Part shown: positions 35,017-44,500 of the stretch, piece by piece | Numbering within the stretch: the first letter of the stretch is position 1 | Layout of the letters: each line of letters opens with the position of its first letter | DNA from: REBR01 sp033721915 | Lineage (GTDB): Bacteria > Pseudomonadota > Gammaproteobacteria > Pseudomonadales > Oleiphilaceae | Reading direction: 5' to 3' | NCBI GenBank assembly: GCA_033721915.1 | Contig: JAWWAC010000004.1 | Span: forward strand, 45,156 to 109,155 | DNA: 64,000 nt | Notes under the pieces: generated by a model | Seen by the model: the letters and a program-made list of their open reading frames with translations, nothing else | Databases searched by the model: none | Told to the model about the DNA's origin: nothing | Made by a program: the position numbers and the translations under genes

Positions 35017-38000
35017 GATTTTCCCCGCCAACTCACTGGACAGCTCCATCATCACCACCGTCTGGGTGGGGCTGACCGTGGTGGCGCTGCTGAACCTGCG
35101 CTTTGGCATGACCCTTTCCGGACTGGTCATCCCCGGCTATCTGGTGCCTTTGCTGATTCTGCGCCCGGCCAGCGCGCTCATCACCGTGGCCGAAGGGCTG
35201 ATCACCTATCTGCTGGCGCTGCTACTGGCCCGTGGGGTGTTTACCCGCTTCGGCATGGGGGAAATGTTCGGTCGTGACCGCTTTTTTGCCATTGTGCTGA
35301 TCAGCGTGGTGGTGCGGGTGGTTTCTGATGGCCTGGCCCTGCCGGTGCTGGGGGAATGGCTGACCGGCATCGGCTGGAACTTTGATTACCGCAACAACTT
35401 CCACAGCTTTGGCCTGGTGATCATATCCCTGATTGCCAACCAGATGTGGAACGGCGGCGCCCGTCGCGGCCTGATGGCCCTGATGCTGTATACCGGGCTG
35501 ACCTATCTGATCGTGCGTTTCGTGCTGATGGCCTTCACGAACTTCAGCATCAGTAACCTGGGCTTTATGTACGAGCATATGGCCACCTCCATTCTGGCCA
35601 GCCCCCAGTCCTACATCATTCTGCTGACAGCCGCCTTTATTGCCTCGCGCATGAACCTGCGTTATGGCTGGGAGTTCAATGGCATTCTGCTGCCGGCCCT
35701 GCTGGCACTGCAGTGGTATCAGCCATTCAAGCTGGTGGCCACTCTGGCAGAGGCCTTCCTGATCCTGTTTATCTGCCGTGGCCTGCTGCGCCTGCCCTGG
35801 TTCAACCAGCGCAACATGGAAGGGGCCCGGTTGCTTCTGCTGTTTTTCAACGTCGGTTTTATCTACAAGCTTCTGTTCAGTTATTTCATGAACTGGCAGA
35901 TGCCCATGGTCAAGGTGTCGGATTACTATGCCTTCGGTTACCTGCTGTCGACACTGCTGGCCATCAAGATGTTCCAGAAAGACATTTCCACGCGTCTGAC
36001 CCGAGCCACACTGCAGGCCTCACTGACGGCGGTGGTGGCCGCCAGCGTGATCGGCTTCGCCCTGAGCTATGTGGTACTGAGCCCGGGACCCTCCGACGTC
36101 CCCCTGGCCCTGGCCACCACTGCCCGGGCTCCGGCGGAACCCGTGACCACCGCAAAAGCCAGGCCCGGCAGCCTGGCGCAGCAGATACTGGACTACAAAA
36201 CCCGGCTTTACCGCTATGAGCAGGGGGGCAACGAGCCCCTGGACTTCACCCATCTGCGCCACTTCGAACAGGGGCTGCAGGCACTGCGCAGTTACAGCGA
36301 CAGCGGACAAGAACGTGATCTGGGCCAGGCAGAAAGTCAGCTCGCTCTCAGCCGATTCAGCCTGGTACGGCTGAACACCGGGGTGTTCCTGTTGCGCGAC
36401 CAGTTGCCCCAGCGGGCCGGCGGCCTGTATCTGGTGAACGTCAAAGCCAACAGCCCGCTGGTGATTGAGGTGCCGGCGCCACTGGATGAGCGCGGCACCA
36501 TGGAAGCCGCCGCCTGGTACTTTGAATCGCAAAAGGCTACCGGCCTGGCCATTGCCGGCTCTCGCAGGGCCGGGCGAGTCGGCGGCATTGGCGATGTGCT
36601 GGAAAACCGGCATACGTTTTTCCACGTCTTTCACGAAGTGTTGGGCCAGGGGCAGGCACTGCAGCTGCGTGGCACCCGCCCGGCACGGGGCCGGGAGGCC
36701 AACACCCTCTGGATCAAGCGGGACTTCCCACAGGGCCTCTCACCCGGGGATCTCACCGCCCTGATCGCCCCACTGGAGATCACCTGGGGCGCTCCACCGT
36801 TCCCCAATCAGCAGCGGGACAGCCAGTACCAGGGTTTTGCCGAACTCTTTCTTCCACTGCCCGCACTGCGCGCCCTGGTGAACAGCTCCGCTTTCACTCG
36901 CCCGGGGGCGACCCCCAGTGCCCTGCCGGAACTGCCCGGCCCTTTACTAACCTTCCTGGAGGAAATCCGCCAGACAAGCGCCCAGTTGGGCAGCGAGGGC
37001 TATGTGCCGGCACCGGGCAACGAACTGCTGTTTATCAATGATGAAGTGCTGGTGCCTCTGCTGGAGCTGCTGGAGCAGGAAAAGCGCTGGCCTCCCTCCC
37101 CGTTTGCGCTACAGGAGCTCCGTGAGATCAATGCGCTGGCCGCCGTGGTGGGGTATCAGTTAATGCATCATTATGCCACCCGCAGCAACGCCCACTTTCT
37201 GGTGCTGCGGGAAAACCCCGATAACCCGGAACGCCGTCACTGGGGAACCTATGTGTTCCGGATCGGTCCGACACAGGGCTTTTCACTGCAGTTACCACGG
37301 GCGGTCACAGAAACTCAGACACTGCCCCTGGCCGTGAACCTATTGGAACAGCATCAGGCACGGGCCCTGTTGATGGCAGGCAGCCACCACCTGGCCAATG
37401 CAGACGGCAGTGCCGATGTTCTCAGCCGTTTCAACCGGGACAGCCTGTTCAGCCTGGTGCACCAGGCACTGATTCGCTGGCCCCAGGGTCCGGTACTGGC
37501 ACTGCAGCTACGTTCCGCCGGCTCCCCGGTGGACATGCCTGACGACAGCGATGTCCTGCTGGCCTTCCGTGAAGCCAGCCCCAGGCCGGTGGTGGCGCCG
37601 GCGATACAGCACCTGAAAGGCGCGCTGGCCGAGAAAGGGCTCCGCCTGGCCGCAGCGGGACGGGCTCTGGCGATTGATGAGTACGACGTGCCGGACAACG
37701 CCCAGAGCCGGTTTCTGGAAACCACCACCGACAAAGACCTGGCGGTGCTGTGGATGACCCCCGGCACCCGGGCCGTCTTTGACAGCCAGCCCCAGGCCCC
37801 CGGGGAGCTGGCCAAATACGCCGCCCTGGAGATCCCCTCCAGCCAGACGGACATCCTGCAGTGGGCCGCGCAACAGCAACTGTCTTCACGACCCGGTGCC
37901 CGGCAACAGGGCCAGGCCCTGGCGCAGGCTCTGGCCACCTTCATCCGCAGCCGGGACATCATGTTGCTGGCCGAGCTGCAGGCCCGCCACCCGGACTGGC

Positions 38001-38203
38001 GCTGGCAACACCTGATCGACCACGGCAGCGGGCAGGCGTTTATGGCCATCAGCGACGATAAAGGGCTGCTGATACTGGCGGATCTGTTCCCGCTGACGGA
38101 CAGAGTCACCCACATTGCCCCCGGCAATGGACTCACGGCAGTACAGATGGCCACCTTTGTGAACCGCCGCCATGCCGTGCTGATTCCGGGAGAGGCGCCA
38201 TGA
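35009..38203 (+). CDS. PgsC/CapC-like membrane protein with tandem duplication and large C-terminal extension
   Basis: The 1064-residue protein has an N-terminal membrane part (residues 1-357, about 12 helices) made of two PgsC-like modules. Module 1 (about 11-172) carries SGLVIPGYL and FHSFGLVIISLIANQ. Module 2 (about 199-335) repeats this as NGILLPALL and YYAFGYLLSTLLAIK. Bacterial PgsC is about 150 residues, so this is a double-length version. The remaining 700 residues are soluble and contain two divergent copies (about 468-625 and 744-1045) of the domain forming the 295-residue protein encoded at 40626. Likely role: membrane channel/assembly factor for a PgsB-made polymer. It overlaps its neighbours by 8 and 4 bases. 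The PgsC assignment rests on motif recognition. Confidence 0.72.
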   Translation: MLEIFPANSLDSSIITTVWVGLTVVALLNLRFGMTLSGLVIPGYLVPLLILRPASALITVAEGLITYLLALLLARGVFTRFGMGEMFGRDRFFAIVLISVVVRVVSDGLALPVLGEWLTGIGWNFDYRNNFHSFGLVIISLIANQMWNGGARRGLMALMLYTGLTYLIVRFVLMAFTNFSISNLGFMYEHMATSILASPQSYIILLTAAFIASRMNLRYGWEFNGILLPALLALQWYQPFKLVATLAEAFLILFICRGLLRLPWFNQRNMEGARLLLLFFNVGFIYKLLFSYFMNWQMPMVKVSDYYAFGYLLSTLLAIKMFQKDISTRLTRATLQASLTAVVAASVIGFALSYVVLSPGPSDVPLALATTARAPAEPVTTAKARPGSLAQQILDYKTRLYRYEQGGNEPLDFTHLRHFEQGLQALRSYSDSGQERDLGQAESQLALSRFSLVRLNTGVFLLRDQLPQRAGGLYLVNVKANSPLVIEVPAPLDERGTMEAAAWYFESQKATGLAIAGSRRAGRVGGIGDVLENRHTFFHVFHEVLGQGQALQLRGTRPARGREANTLWIKRDFPQGLSPGDLTALIAPLEITWGAPPFPNQQRDSQYQGFAELFLPLPALRALVNSSAFTRPGATPSALPELPGPLLTFLEEIRQTSAQLGSEGYVPAPGNELLFINDEVLVPLLELLEQEKRWPPSPFALQELREINALAAVVGYQLMHHYATRSNAHFLVLRENPDNPERRHWGTYVFRIGPTQGFSLQLPRAVTETQTLPLAVNLLEQHQARALLMAGSHHLANADGSADVLSRFNRDSLFSLVHQALIRWPQGPVLALQLRSAGSPVDMPDDSDVLLAFREASPRPVVAPAIQHLKGALAEKGLRLAAAGRALAIDEYDVPDNAQSRFLETTTDKDLAVLWMTPGTRAVFDSQPQAPGELAKYAALEIPSSQTDILQWAAQQQLSSRPGARQQGQALAQALATFIRSRDIMLLAELQARHPDWRWQHLIDHGSGQAFMAISDDKGLLILADLFPLTDRVTHIAPGNGLTAVQMATFVNRRHAVLIPGEAP

Positions 38204-40629
38204 GGAAACTGGGTCACCTGCTGATGGCACTGCTCTGTCTGGCCTTGCTGGCACCGCTGGTCTACTGGGGCGCCCACACGGGCCTGCAGCTGTTCAACCG
38301 CGTCACGCCGCCCGCTGACGCCACACCGGTGCGCAGCTTTCAACTGGAGCAAGCCCAGTGGACGCGCTACAACCTGCCCCGCCGCGCCATTCGCCTGAGA
38401 GTGCTGGCCACCGCCGGTCTGGCGCCACAACCCACGCCCGTCCTCAGGGAGGCGGCGTTTGAGTACCGCCTGCTGGACAAGCGCGGTGAAGTGCTGGCTC
38501 AGAGGACTCTGGCGTTTGTGGCCAGACCTGTCGGCGCCTCGTTAAGTGAAGGCCTGATACGCACCACCCCTTACCTGCCACTGGAGAACATCAGACCCCA
38601 CGGCGACCAGGACTACTTCATCGACCTGGCCGATATGCCACAGGCGCGTGAGCTGCAACTGCGGCTGAACCACAAGGACCAGGACATCGCCTGGGTGGCG
38701 GCCCGGGTGGCGTTTCGCATCCAGCGCAGTGAAAAGGACAGCCGCCTGCAATGGCGGCGGCTGCGCAAAGAGCAGCAGAACGAACTGGCGGACCCCAGCA
38801 TCATCCCGGTGGACCTGCTGTACCCGGACGAAAAATACGCACTGCTGCAACAGGCCTGGGAGCCACTGGGCCCACAGGGGGTGGCCAATCAGGACTACCG
38901 GGAACTGCGCCTGTACCGGTTAAATACCACCACAACGTCCGGCTCCGGTACGGCACTGCCCCCTGGGCGTTACCTGGACGACTGGCACTGGAGCACGGTG
39001 GCACTGAGCGGCACTGCAGCCGACGGCACTCTGCTGCTGCGCCACGGGGCGCCGGAGAGCCTGTTACCGGCCCGGGTGGAAACGGAGTTTTTCCCGGACA
39101 CCCCGTCGCCACAGCAAGCCCCCGTGACAGGCCAGCTGACGGTGCCCGTCACCGGCGAGCCCATACCCGTTCCCCACCCCGATGAGCCGGGCCTGCTCCT
39201 GCTGAAGTCCACAACGGCCGTGCAGCTCAGCCAGAAATTGGCGTCAGAACCGGCCCAGGCCCCGGACAGCGACTTTCTCACCCTGTGGCAGCTGACGCCC
39301 GGGGAAAGCCTGAGCTATCGTGTCCATCACCAGCGGGACACCGCGACACCACTGCGCCTGGACCTGCGCACGGTGCTGCCGGCAAGCCAGGCCCGTGTCC
39401 GTTACCGGGGCACCGACCGGGATGGCACGACCCTGCTGGAGGGGCGGCTGGATCACAACGGTGAGCCCAGCCATTTTGAGCGGCTGATGCCCTTCTTACC
39501 CTCACAGCGCGTCACCGACGCCAGCCGGCATTACCTGGAAGTACCGGCCAGGGTCACACAGATGACACTGAGCACGGACCAGCCTGTCTTTATCAACGGC
39601 TTCTCACGGCCACGGGATCTGCCCCATGCCCGTCAGGTCCCCGCCATCACCGGGGAAGAAGACACACTGCCGGCCTGGTTTACCGTGGCCCCCCAGCAGA
39701 GCGAGGCACTCCACGCCAGTCGTCACACCCTGCTTTGGCATAAGCGCCCGCCACTGGAATCCCCGGAGCAGGCCACCGAGCCCCAGTACTGGGAAGACTT
39801 CCAGCCTCTGGCGGACACGGCCGTGGCAAAACGCCTCTATATTCCCCGCATGACCAGCCCACAGGACAGCCCGGCCCTGAAAGCCGCCCTGTTCCACCCA
39901 CTGCGACAGGGCGCAAACCGCCTGACACTGGCAGGGCGAGATGGCAGCGCGCCCCTCAGGCCGGAGCTGCTGTTACTGCGGGACTCAGCAGCCCCCGGAG
40001 AGATCGACATCCGGCTGGATGGCCAGCCCCTGCGGCGCCAGCCCGTGGCCGGGCGTGTCCTGCGACTGACTTTACCCGCCATGGCCGCCGGTCGGCATAC
40101 CCTGGAGGTACGCGGCCTGCGCGGCAGTGCTTTCATGAATTCACTGGCACAGGCGCCCGGGACCGTACCGGACTCAGCCACTGCCACCGCGAAGACGCCA
40201 CTGCTACCCCGACTGGCCTGGCAGATTCCCGAAGAGGGGTTACGCTTTACCCTGGACAAACAGGCCGGCGAGGAGCTGGTGAACCTGCAGCTGTTCAGCC
40301 GCGACCCTGACGCAGAGGCACGGACCCTGACGGTGACACTGGAGTCCGCGAACCGGGACTACCCCAGCCCCGGCTACAGTTTCCGCCAGCGCCGCTTCCG
40401 GGTTACGGCCCTGCCCGGCAACGCCGTGGCGCCGGTGGAGCTGACACAGGGCGCCGGTGCCGGACTTTACCACCGGGTGGTGTTCCCTCTCGCTGCCGAC
40501 CTGCCCCCGGGGCCGGTCACGGTGCGCCTGACCAGTTCCGGCGACGACACACTGGTGCTGGTCTCCCGGGTAACCCGGGGCGCGAGTGATCGTTTCCGCC
40601 TGTTTTCGGAGGAGGTGCTGACACCATGA
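38200..40629 (+). CDS. Single-pass periplasmic beta-rich protein of the polymer cluster
   Basis: I do not recognise a family for this 809-residue protein. It has one N-terminal membrane helix (about residues 5-25), which would place the remainder in the periplasm. That part is rich in alternating hydrophobic beta strands resembling several immunoglobulin-like or jelly-roll modules (for example ELQLRLNHKDQDIAWVAARV and ANRLTLAGRDG). Cysteines are absent. It lies between the PgsC-like protein and the secreted hydrolase-like protein with 4-base ATGA overlaps on both sides. This suggests a stoichiometric envelope component, perhaps a periplasmic bridge replacing PgsA, which has no homologue here. 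Confidence 0.7.
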   Translation: MRKLGHLLMALLCLALLAPLVYWGAHTGLQLFNRVTPPADATPVRSFQLEQAQWTRYNLPRRAIRLRVLATAGLAPQPTPVLREAAFEYRLLDKRGEVLAQRTLAFVARPVGASLSEGLIRTTPYLPLENIRPHGDQDYFIDLADMPQARELQLRLNHKDQDIAWVAARVAFRIQRSEKDSRLQWRRLRKEQQNELADPSIIPVDLLYPDEKYALLQQAWEPLGPQGVANQDYRELRLYRLNTTTTSGSGTALPPGRYLDDWHWSTVALSGTAADGTLLLRHGAPESLLPARVETEFFPDTPSPQQAPVTGQLTVPVTGEPIPVPHPDEPGLLLLKSTTAVQLSQKLASEPAQAPDSDFLTLWQLTPGESLSYRVHHQRDTATPLRLDLRTVLPASQARVRYRGTDRDGTTLLEGRLDHNGEPSHFERLMPFLPSQRVTDASRHYLEVPARVTQMTLSTDQPVFINGFSRPRDLPHARQVPAITGEEDTLPAWFTVAPQQSEALHASRHTLLWHKRPPLESPEQATEPQYWEDFQPLADTAVAKRLYIPRMTSPQDSPALKAALFHPLRQGANRLTLAGRDGSAPLRPELLLLRDSAAPGEIDIRLDGQPLRRQPVAGRVLRLTLPAMAAGRHTLEVRGLRGSAFMNSLAQAPGTVPDSATATAKTPLLPRLAWQIPEEGLRFTLDKQAGEELVNLQLFSRDPDAEARTLTVTLESANRDYPSPGYSFRQRRFRVTALPGNAVAPVELTQGAGAGLYHRVVFPLAADLPPGPVTVRLTSSGDDTLVLVSRVTRGASDRFRLFSEEVLTP

Positions 40630-41513
40630 GAAACCGCTCACGCCATTGGATCGCCCTCACAGGACTCGCCATGTGTCTGATGCAACCGCTCCATAGCCAG
40701 GGCCAGAGTCTGCTGGGCCAGCTCCAGGAGCCCGCCCTGGACTACCACCAGCTGCCTGAGCCCGGCGAACTGACCCGGGCCAGGCAACTGTTCAAGCGCA
40801 TGACCGCCACGGATTGGCAGCCCTCCGGGGAGGACCGTGAGGTGGCCGAGTCTCTGGGCTTTGTCTGGCAGGACTGGGAGGGTCTGGTGATTCTCAAGGA
40901 AGCCCCGGAGCAGCGCCGTGGCAATGGCGCCTACGTGTTCAACCCGGACGGGGACAGCCGCCTGATGCTGCAGGCCCCCCACCGCTATCACGACCGCCAT
41001 ACCGGCGTGATCGCCATCAGGCTGTTTACCCTGACCGGCGCCCGCAGCCTGGCACTGAACACGGTGCACCGTTACCGGCCAGCCTCGGATCACGGCCATT
41101 CCGACATTGCCCACCGCCACAACAGCCTGATGATGCCCCTGACACTGGCCTTTGCCGAACAACAGCCCGGCGGCGTGATCCACCAGCTGCACGGTTTTGC
41201 CAAAAGCAATCTGCCGCCCCGCCACCGTCAGGCCCGGGTGATCCTCAGCCAGGGTCATGATCAGCCCGGCCACGCCCTGATGGCACTGCAACACTGCCTG
41301 CAACGGACTCAGACCGGCATAAAGCGCTACCCCCATGAAATCCGCAAGCTGGGTGCCACCACCAACGCCATGGTCCGGGCACTGCAGGAAACCGGTTTCA
41401 AGGGGTTTGTGCATATCGAACTGGAAGCCGACGTCCGCGATGCCCTGCGCCAGACACCGTCACTGCGCGAGACCTACGGTGAGTGCCTGCGCGCCAGCGT
41501 GGCTGAGGAATGA
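40626..41513 (+). CDS. Secreted His-rich protein, putative metal-dependent polymer hydrolase
   Basis: The 295-residue protein has a signal peptide (about residues 1-25, ending near SQG) and one compact domain. Clustered histidines look like a metal site: QAPHRYHDRHTG (about 117-127), NTVHRY (145-150), HGHSDIAHRH (156-165), HQLHGF (186-191) and a late strand GFVHIELEADVR (260-271). This resembles the layout of zinc poly-gamma-glutamate hydrolases or N-formylglutamate amidohydrolases. That is inference from motif layout, not a proven match. Two degenerate copies occur inside the upstream PgsC-like protein. A GGAGG lies 10 bases before the ATG. Probable job: trimming or releasing polymer in the periplasm. 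Confidence 0.65.
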   Translation: MRNRSRHWIALTGLAMCLMQPLHSQGQSLLGQLQEPALDYHQLPEPGELTRARQLFKRMTATDWQPSGEDREVAESLGFVWQDWEGLVILKEAPEQRRGNGAYVFNPDGDSRLMLQAPHRYHDRHTGVIAIRLFTLTGARSLALNTVHRYRPASDHGHSDIAHRHNSLMMPLTLAFAEQQPGGVIHQLHGFAKSNLPPRHRQARVILSQGHDQPGHALMALQHCLQRTQTGIKRYPHEIRKLGATTNAMVRALQETGFKGFVHIELEADVRDALRQTPSLRETYGECLRASVAEE

Positions 41514-44500
41514 GTATGTTGCGCTGCCGCTTTATCCCCCTGCTGATCTGCCTGCAAATCGGCCTTCTGGCAGCACCGGCCATGGCCACCAGCTGGCGCT
41601 GGATGACCCCGGACCGGGACCACGAGGGAGTGCGGGAAAACGGGGACCGCCTGCCCACCTGGCGCATCGGCCGGGAGCCGGTCGTGCTGGCATGGGACGC
41701 CAACAGTGCCCTGTTATTGCTGGGTGACCCGGACCTGCAGCTCTGGCAGAGCCGGGGTGATGGCTTGTGGGCCCCGGCCACGCCCCGTCCATTGCGGGAG
41801 CGTGTGGGCTTTCTGGGGGCAGACAGCAGCGCCCGCCAGCTGCGGCTGGCCTCATCCGATGAGCAGCCACGACGCCTGCAAGTGCTGCAGATGCAAGCCC
41901 GTGAACCCGCCCTGCTCGCCCCCTTTGACCAGACACTGGCCTGGCCCGGGGAAAGCGTCCGCCTGCGGGACGACCGTGGAAACCTGCGGCGCTGGGGGCG
42001 CTCCCGGGCGGATGATAACACCATGACCGTGCGCGGCCCCGCCCGACTGCAGATGGAATACCGGCTGCTGCTCACGGCACCGCAGCAGACCCTGCCCGCC
42101 ATTACCCGCGTGGCCTGGCAACTGGACCGGGAGGCCGCCGGTGAACAGTTGCTTGACCGCAACCGTTTGCGGGTCCGCCAGCTGGAGGTGGAGGGCTGCA
42201 GCCGCCTGGTCAGCGAGCCCCTCACCGCCGAGCTGGTGATCCCCGGGGGGGAACACCGGCTGCGTCTGGACTTTCCCGTTGAGGCACTGGTGCGACTGAA
42301 GACACTGGCGCCGGATCTGCTGATGCCCGGTATCAACCACAGGGTCGACGATGCCCTGTCGCGGTACGCTGAACAGCAAAGCGTGCCCCAGGCCGGCGAA
42401 TGGCGCCAGCGCCTGCTGGATGCCCTGCCGGAACCGGACACCCAGGCCTTCTGGCAGTCGTCTGAGGGGTTCTGGCGTCCACTGGCGGCCCGTCGCCCGG
42501 CACCCGCGCCCACACGGCAGCGGCGCACCGGCGTGCGCCTGGCCGCCATGGCCGATGGCCAGGTACCCAGCCTGGCCGGCAGCGACGCGCTGGCCCACCC
42601 CAGGCCCTTTCCCCAGTACGACCTGAGTGAGCTCCCCCCCGGTGGCAGCCTGATACTGGACCTGCCACCGCGCCGGCAGGGCAGTGAACTCCAGCTGGTC
42701 CTGGCCGGACTCCCGGAGAGTGAGCAAAACCTGGAAGTGCGCTACGACAACGACCAGCGCTGGCCACTGCAATGGCGGCCGCAGCAACGCCAGGTCCAGC
42801 CACTGCACCGCGACCGCCGTGCCCGTGCCCTGGCGGGACTGCCACTGGCACAGGGCGCCGGCACCTACATGGAAGGGGCTGCCGCCGTGCTGCCGCTGCC
42901 AGCGGGGGTGCGTCGCGTGCACATTACTTCCCCGAACGGCAGTGAGCCTGTGTGGCTGGCCGCCGATTACCGGGCCCAGCGCCCACCGCTGCTGAACGAA
43001 ACCCTGATCAACCCCGCACTGGCCGCAATGGGCCCTGACAGGGCGCTGCAATGGCTGCGCAAAGGGGATACCCCAGAGGTCTCTCTGACGGACGCCCACC
43101 CGCCACTGGATGAAGCCCTGCTGCAACTGCGGCAGTTGTTACAACAACGGGCAGAACCCCTGAGGGCCACACTGGCACCCCCCTCAGGCCCGCTGCCGGG
43201 GAACCTGTGGCAACGCCTCGCCCGGCTGGAGGCGGCGGACGAGCAGCGCCAGGCAGAGCAGTTACTGACCGGTATCGCCATCCATGGCGATACCCCCGCC
43301 CAGCGCGCCCGGGCCCTGGCCGGGCTGCAGGAGCGGCAGTTACCCCAGGATAACCCTCTGCGCTGGCAATCGTTGCTGGCCGCTGTCTGGCAGGTGCAGG
43401 GGGATGCACGGGTACTGCCACTGCTGAGCACCAGCCTGATCCGTTCCGGGGATTACCCGCTGGCCTGGCTGCTGTTGCAGATGCAGCTGCCACAAACGAC
43501 CGGTCTGCAGACGCCCATCCCGGAGCCCCTGGCCGAATCACTGGCACTGGCCAGCCTCATGACAGAAAACCCGGACAGCCTGTCACAGGCCCTGAACGCC
43601 CTGCCACCGCAACGCCAGGCCTATTGGCGTGGCCACCAGGCACTGCATCAGCAGGATCCGGAACAGGCCGCCGGGGAATGGGCTCTGGCCGGCCCTGAAG
43701 GGCAGTCGATGCTGGCCCATCTGGCCCAGGGCCAGGCCATCAGTGACGAGCTGCAGAGTGGCGGTTTCAGCCGCAGCACCCTGGACGACTGGGCCCGTTG
43801 GCTGCAGGCACAGACCGGTGAAGACGCCCTGTGGCACTCTCTCGAAGACAGCCCCGGGGTCAGTGCCGGCCCGGTGCTGGCGATGGGTTACCAGGGCAGC
43901 CCCAGCGTACGCCTGCAGCAGGCCACCCCCGAGCAACCGGTCACACTGCACCTGAGCGGTCCTGCCCGGGTTCAGGTCACCCTGCGCCCGCTGCACGCCC
44001 CCGGGGAAGAAGACAGGCCACTGGATGACTGGGTCACTGTTACGGTCAACGGGGAATCCTGGCAGATACCGGTGCTGGGCAACACGGCCCCGGGCACCCT
44101 CACCCGACTGGACGGCCAGGGCCGTTACGGCACGGCAGAGACCGTGGAACTGACCCTGGGGACCGGTATCAGCGAGCTGTCACTCAGCCCCCAACAGCAG
44201 ACCCACGGAATCAGCGTGGCCGTGGCCCGCTCGCCGCTGACACTGCCTCTGCTGCCGGAGCTGAATGCCAGCCAGCGCCTGGCATTCAGCCAGATCGCAC
44301 CGGTCACACTGGACTGGCAGCGCCCCCGGGACTGTGGCGCCGTGAACACAAGGGGTGCGTTCTTTCCCCTGCCCGTCACCGCTCTCTCCCCGCAAACCCG
44401 CGACCAGGGCCTGGCCGGAGCCCCCGCCACGGCCATCCAGGCCAGTCACAGGCAACCACAGCAACCGCCGTCCGTCCCTCCATCGGACCCTCTGTCGCCG

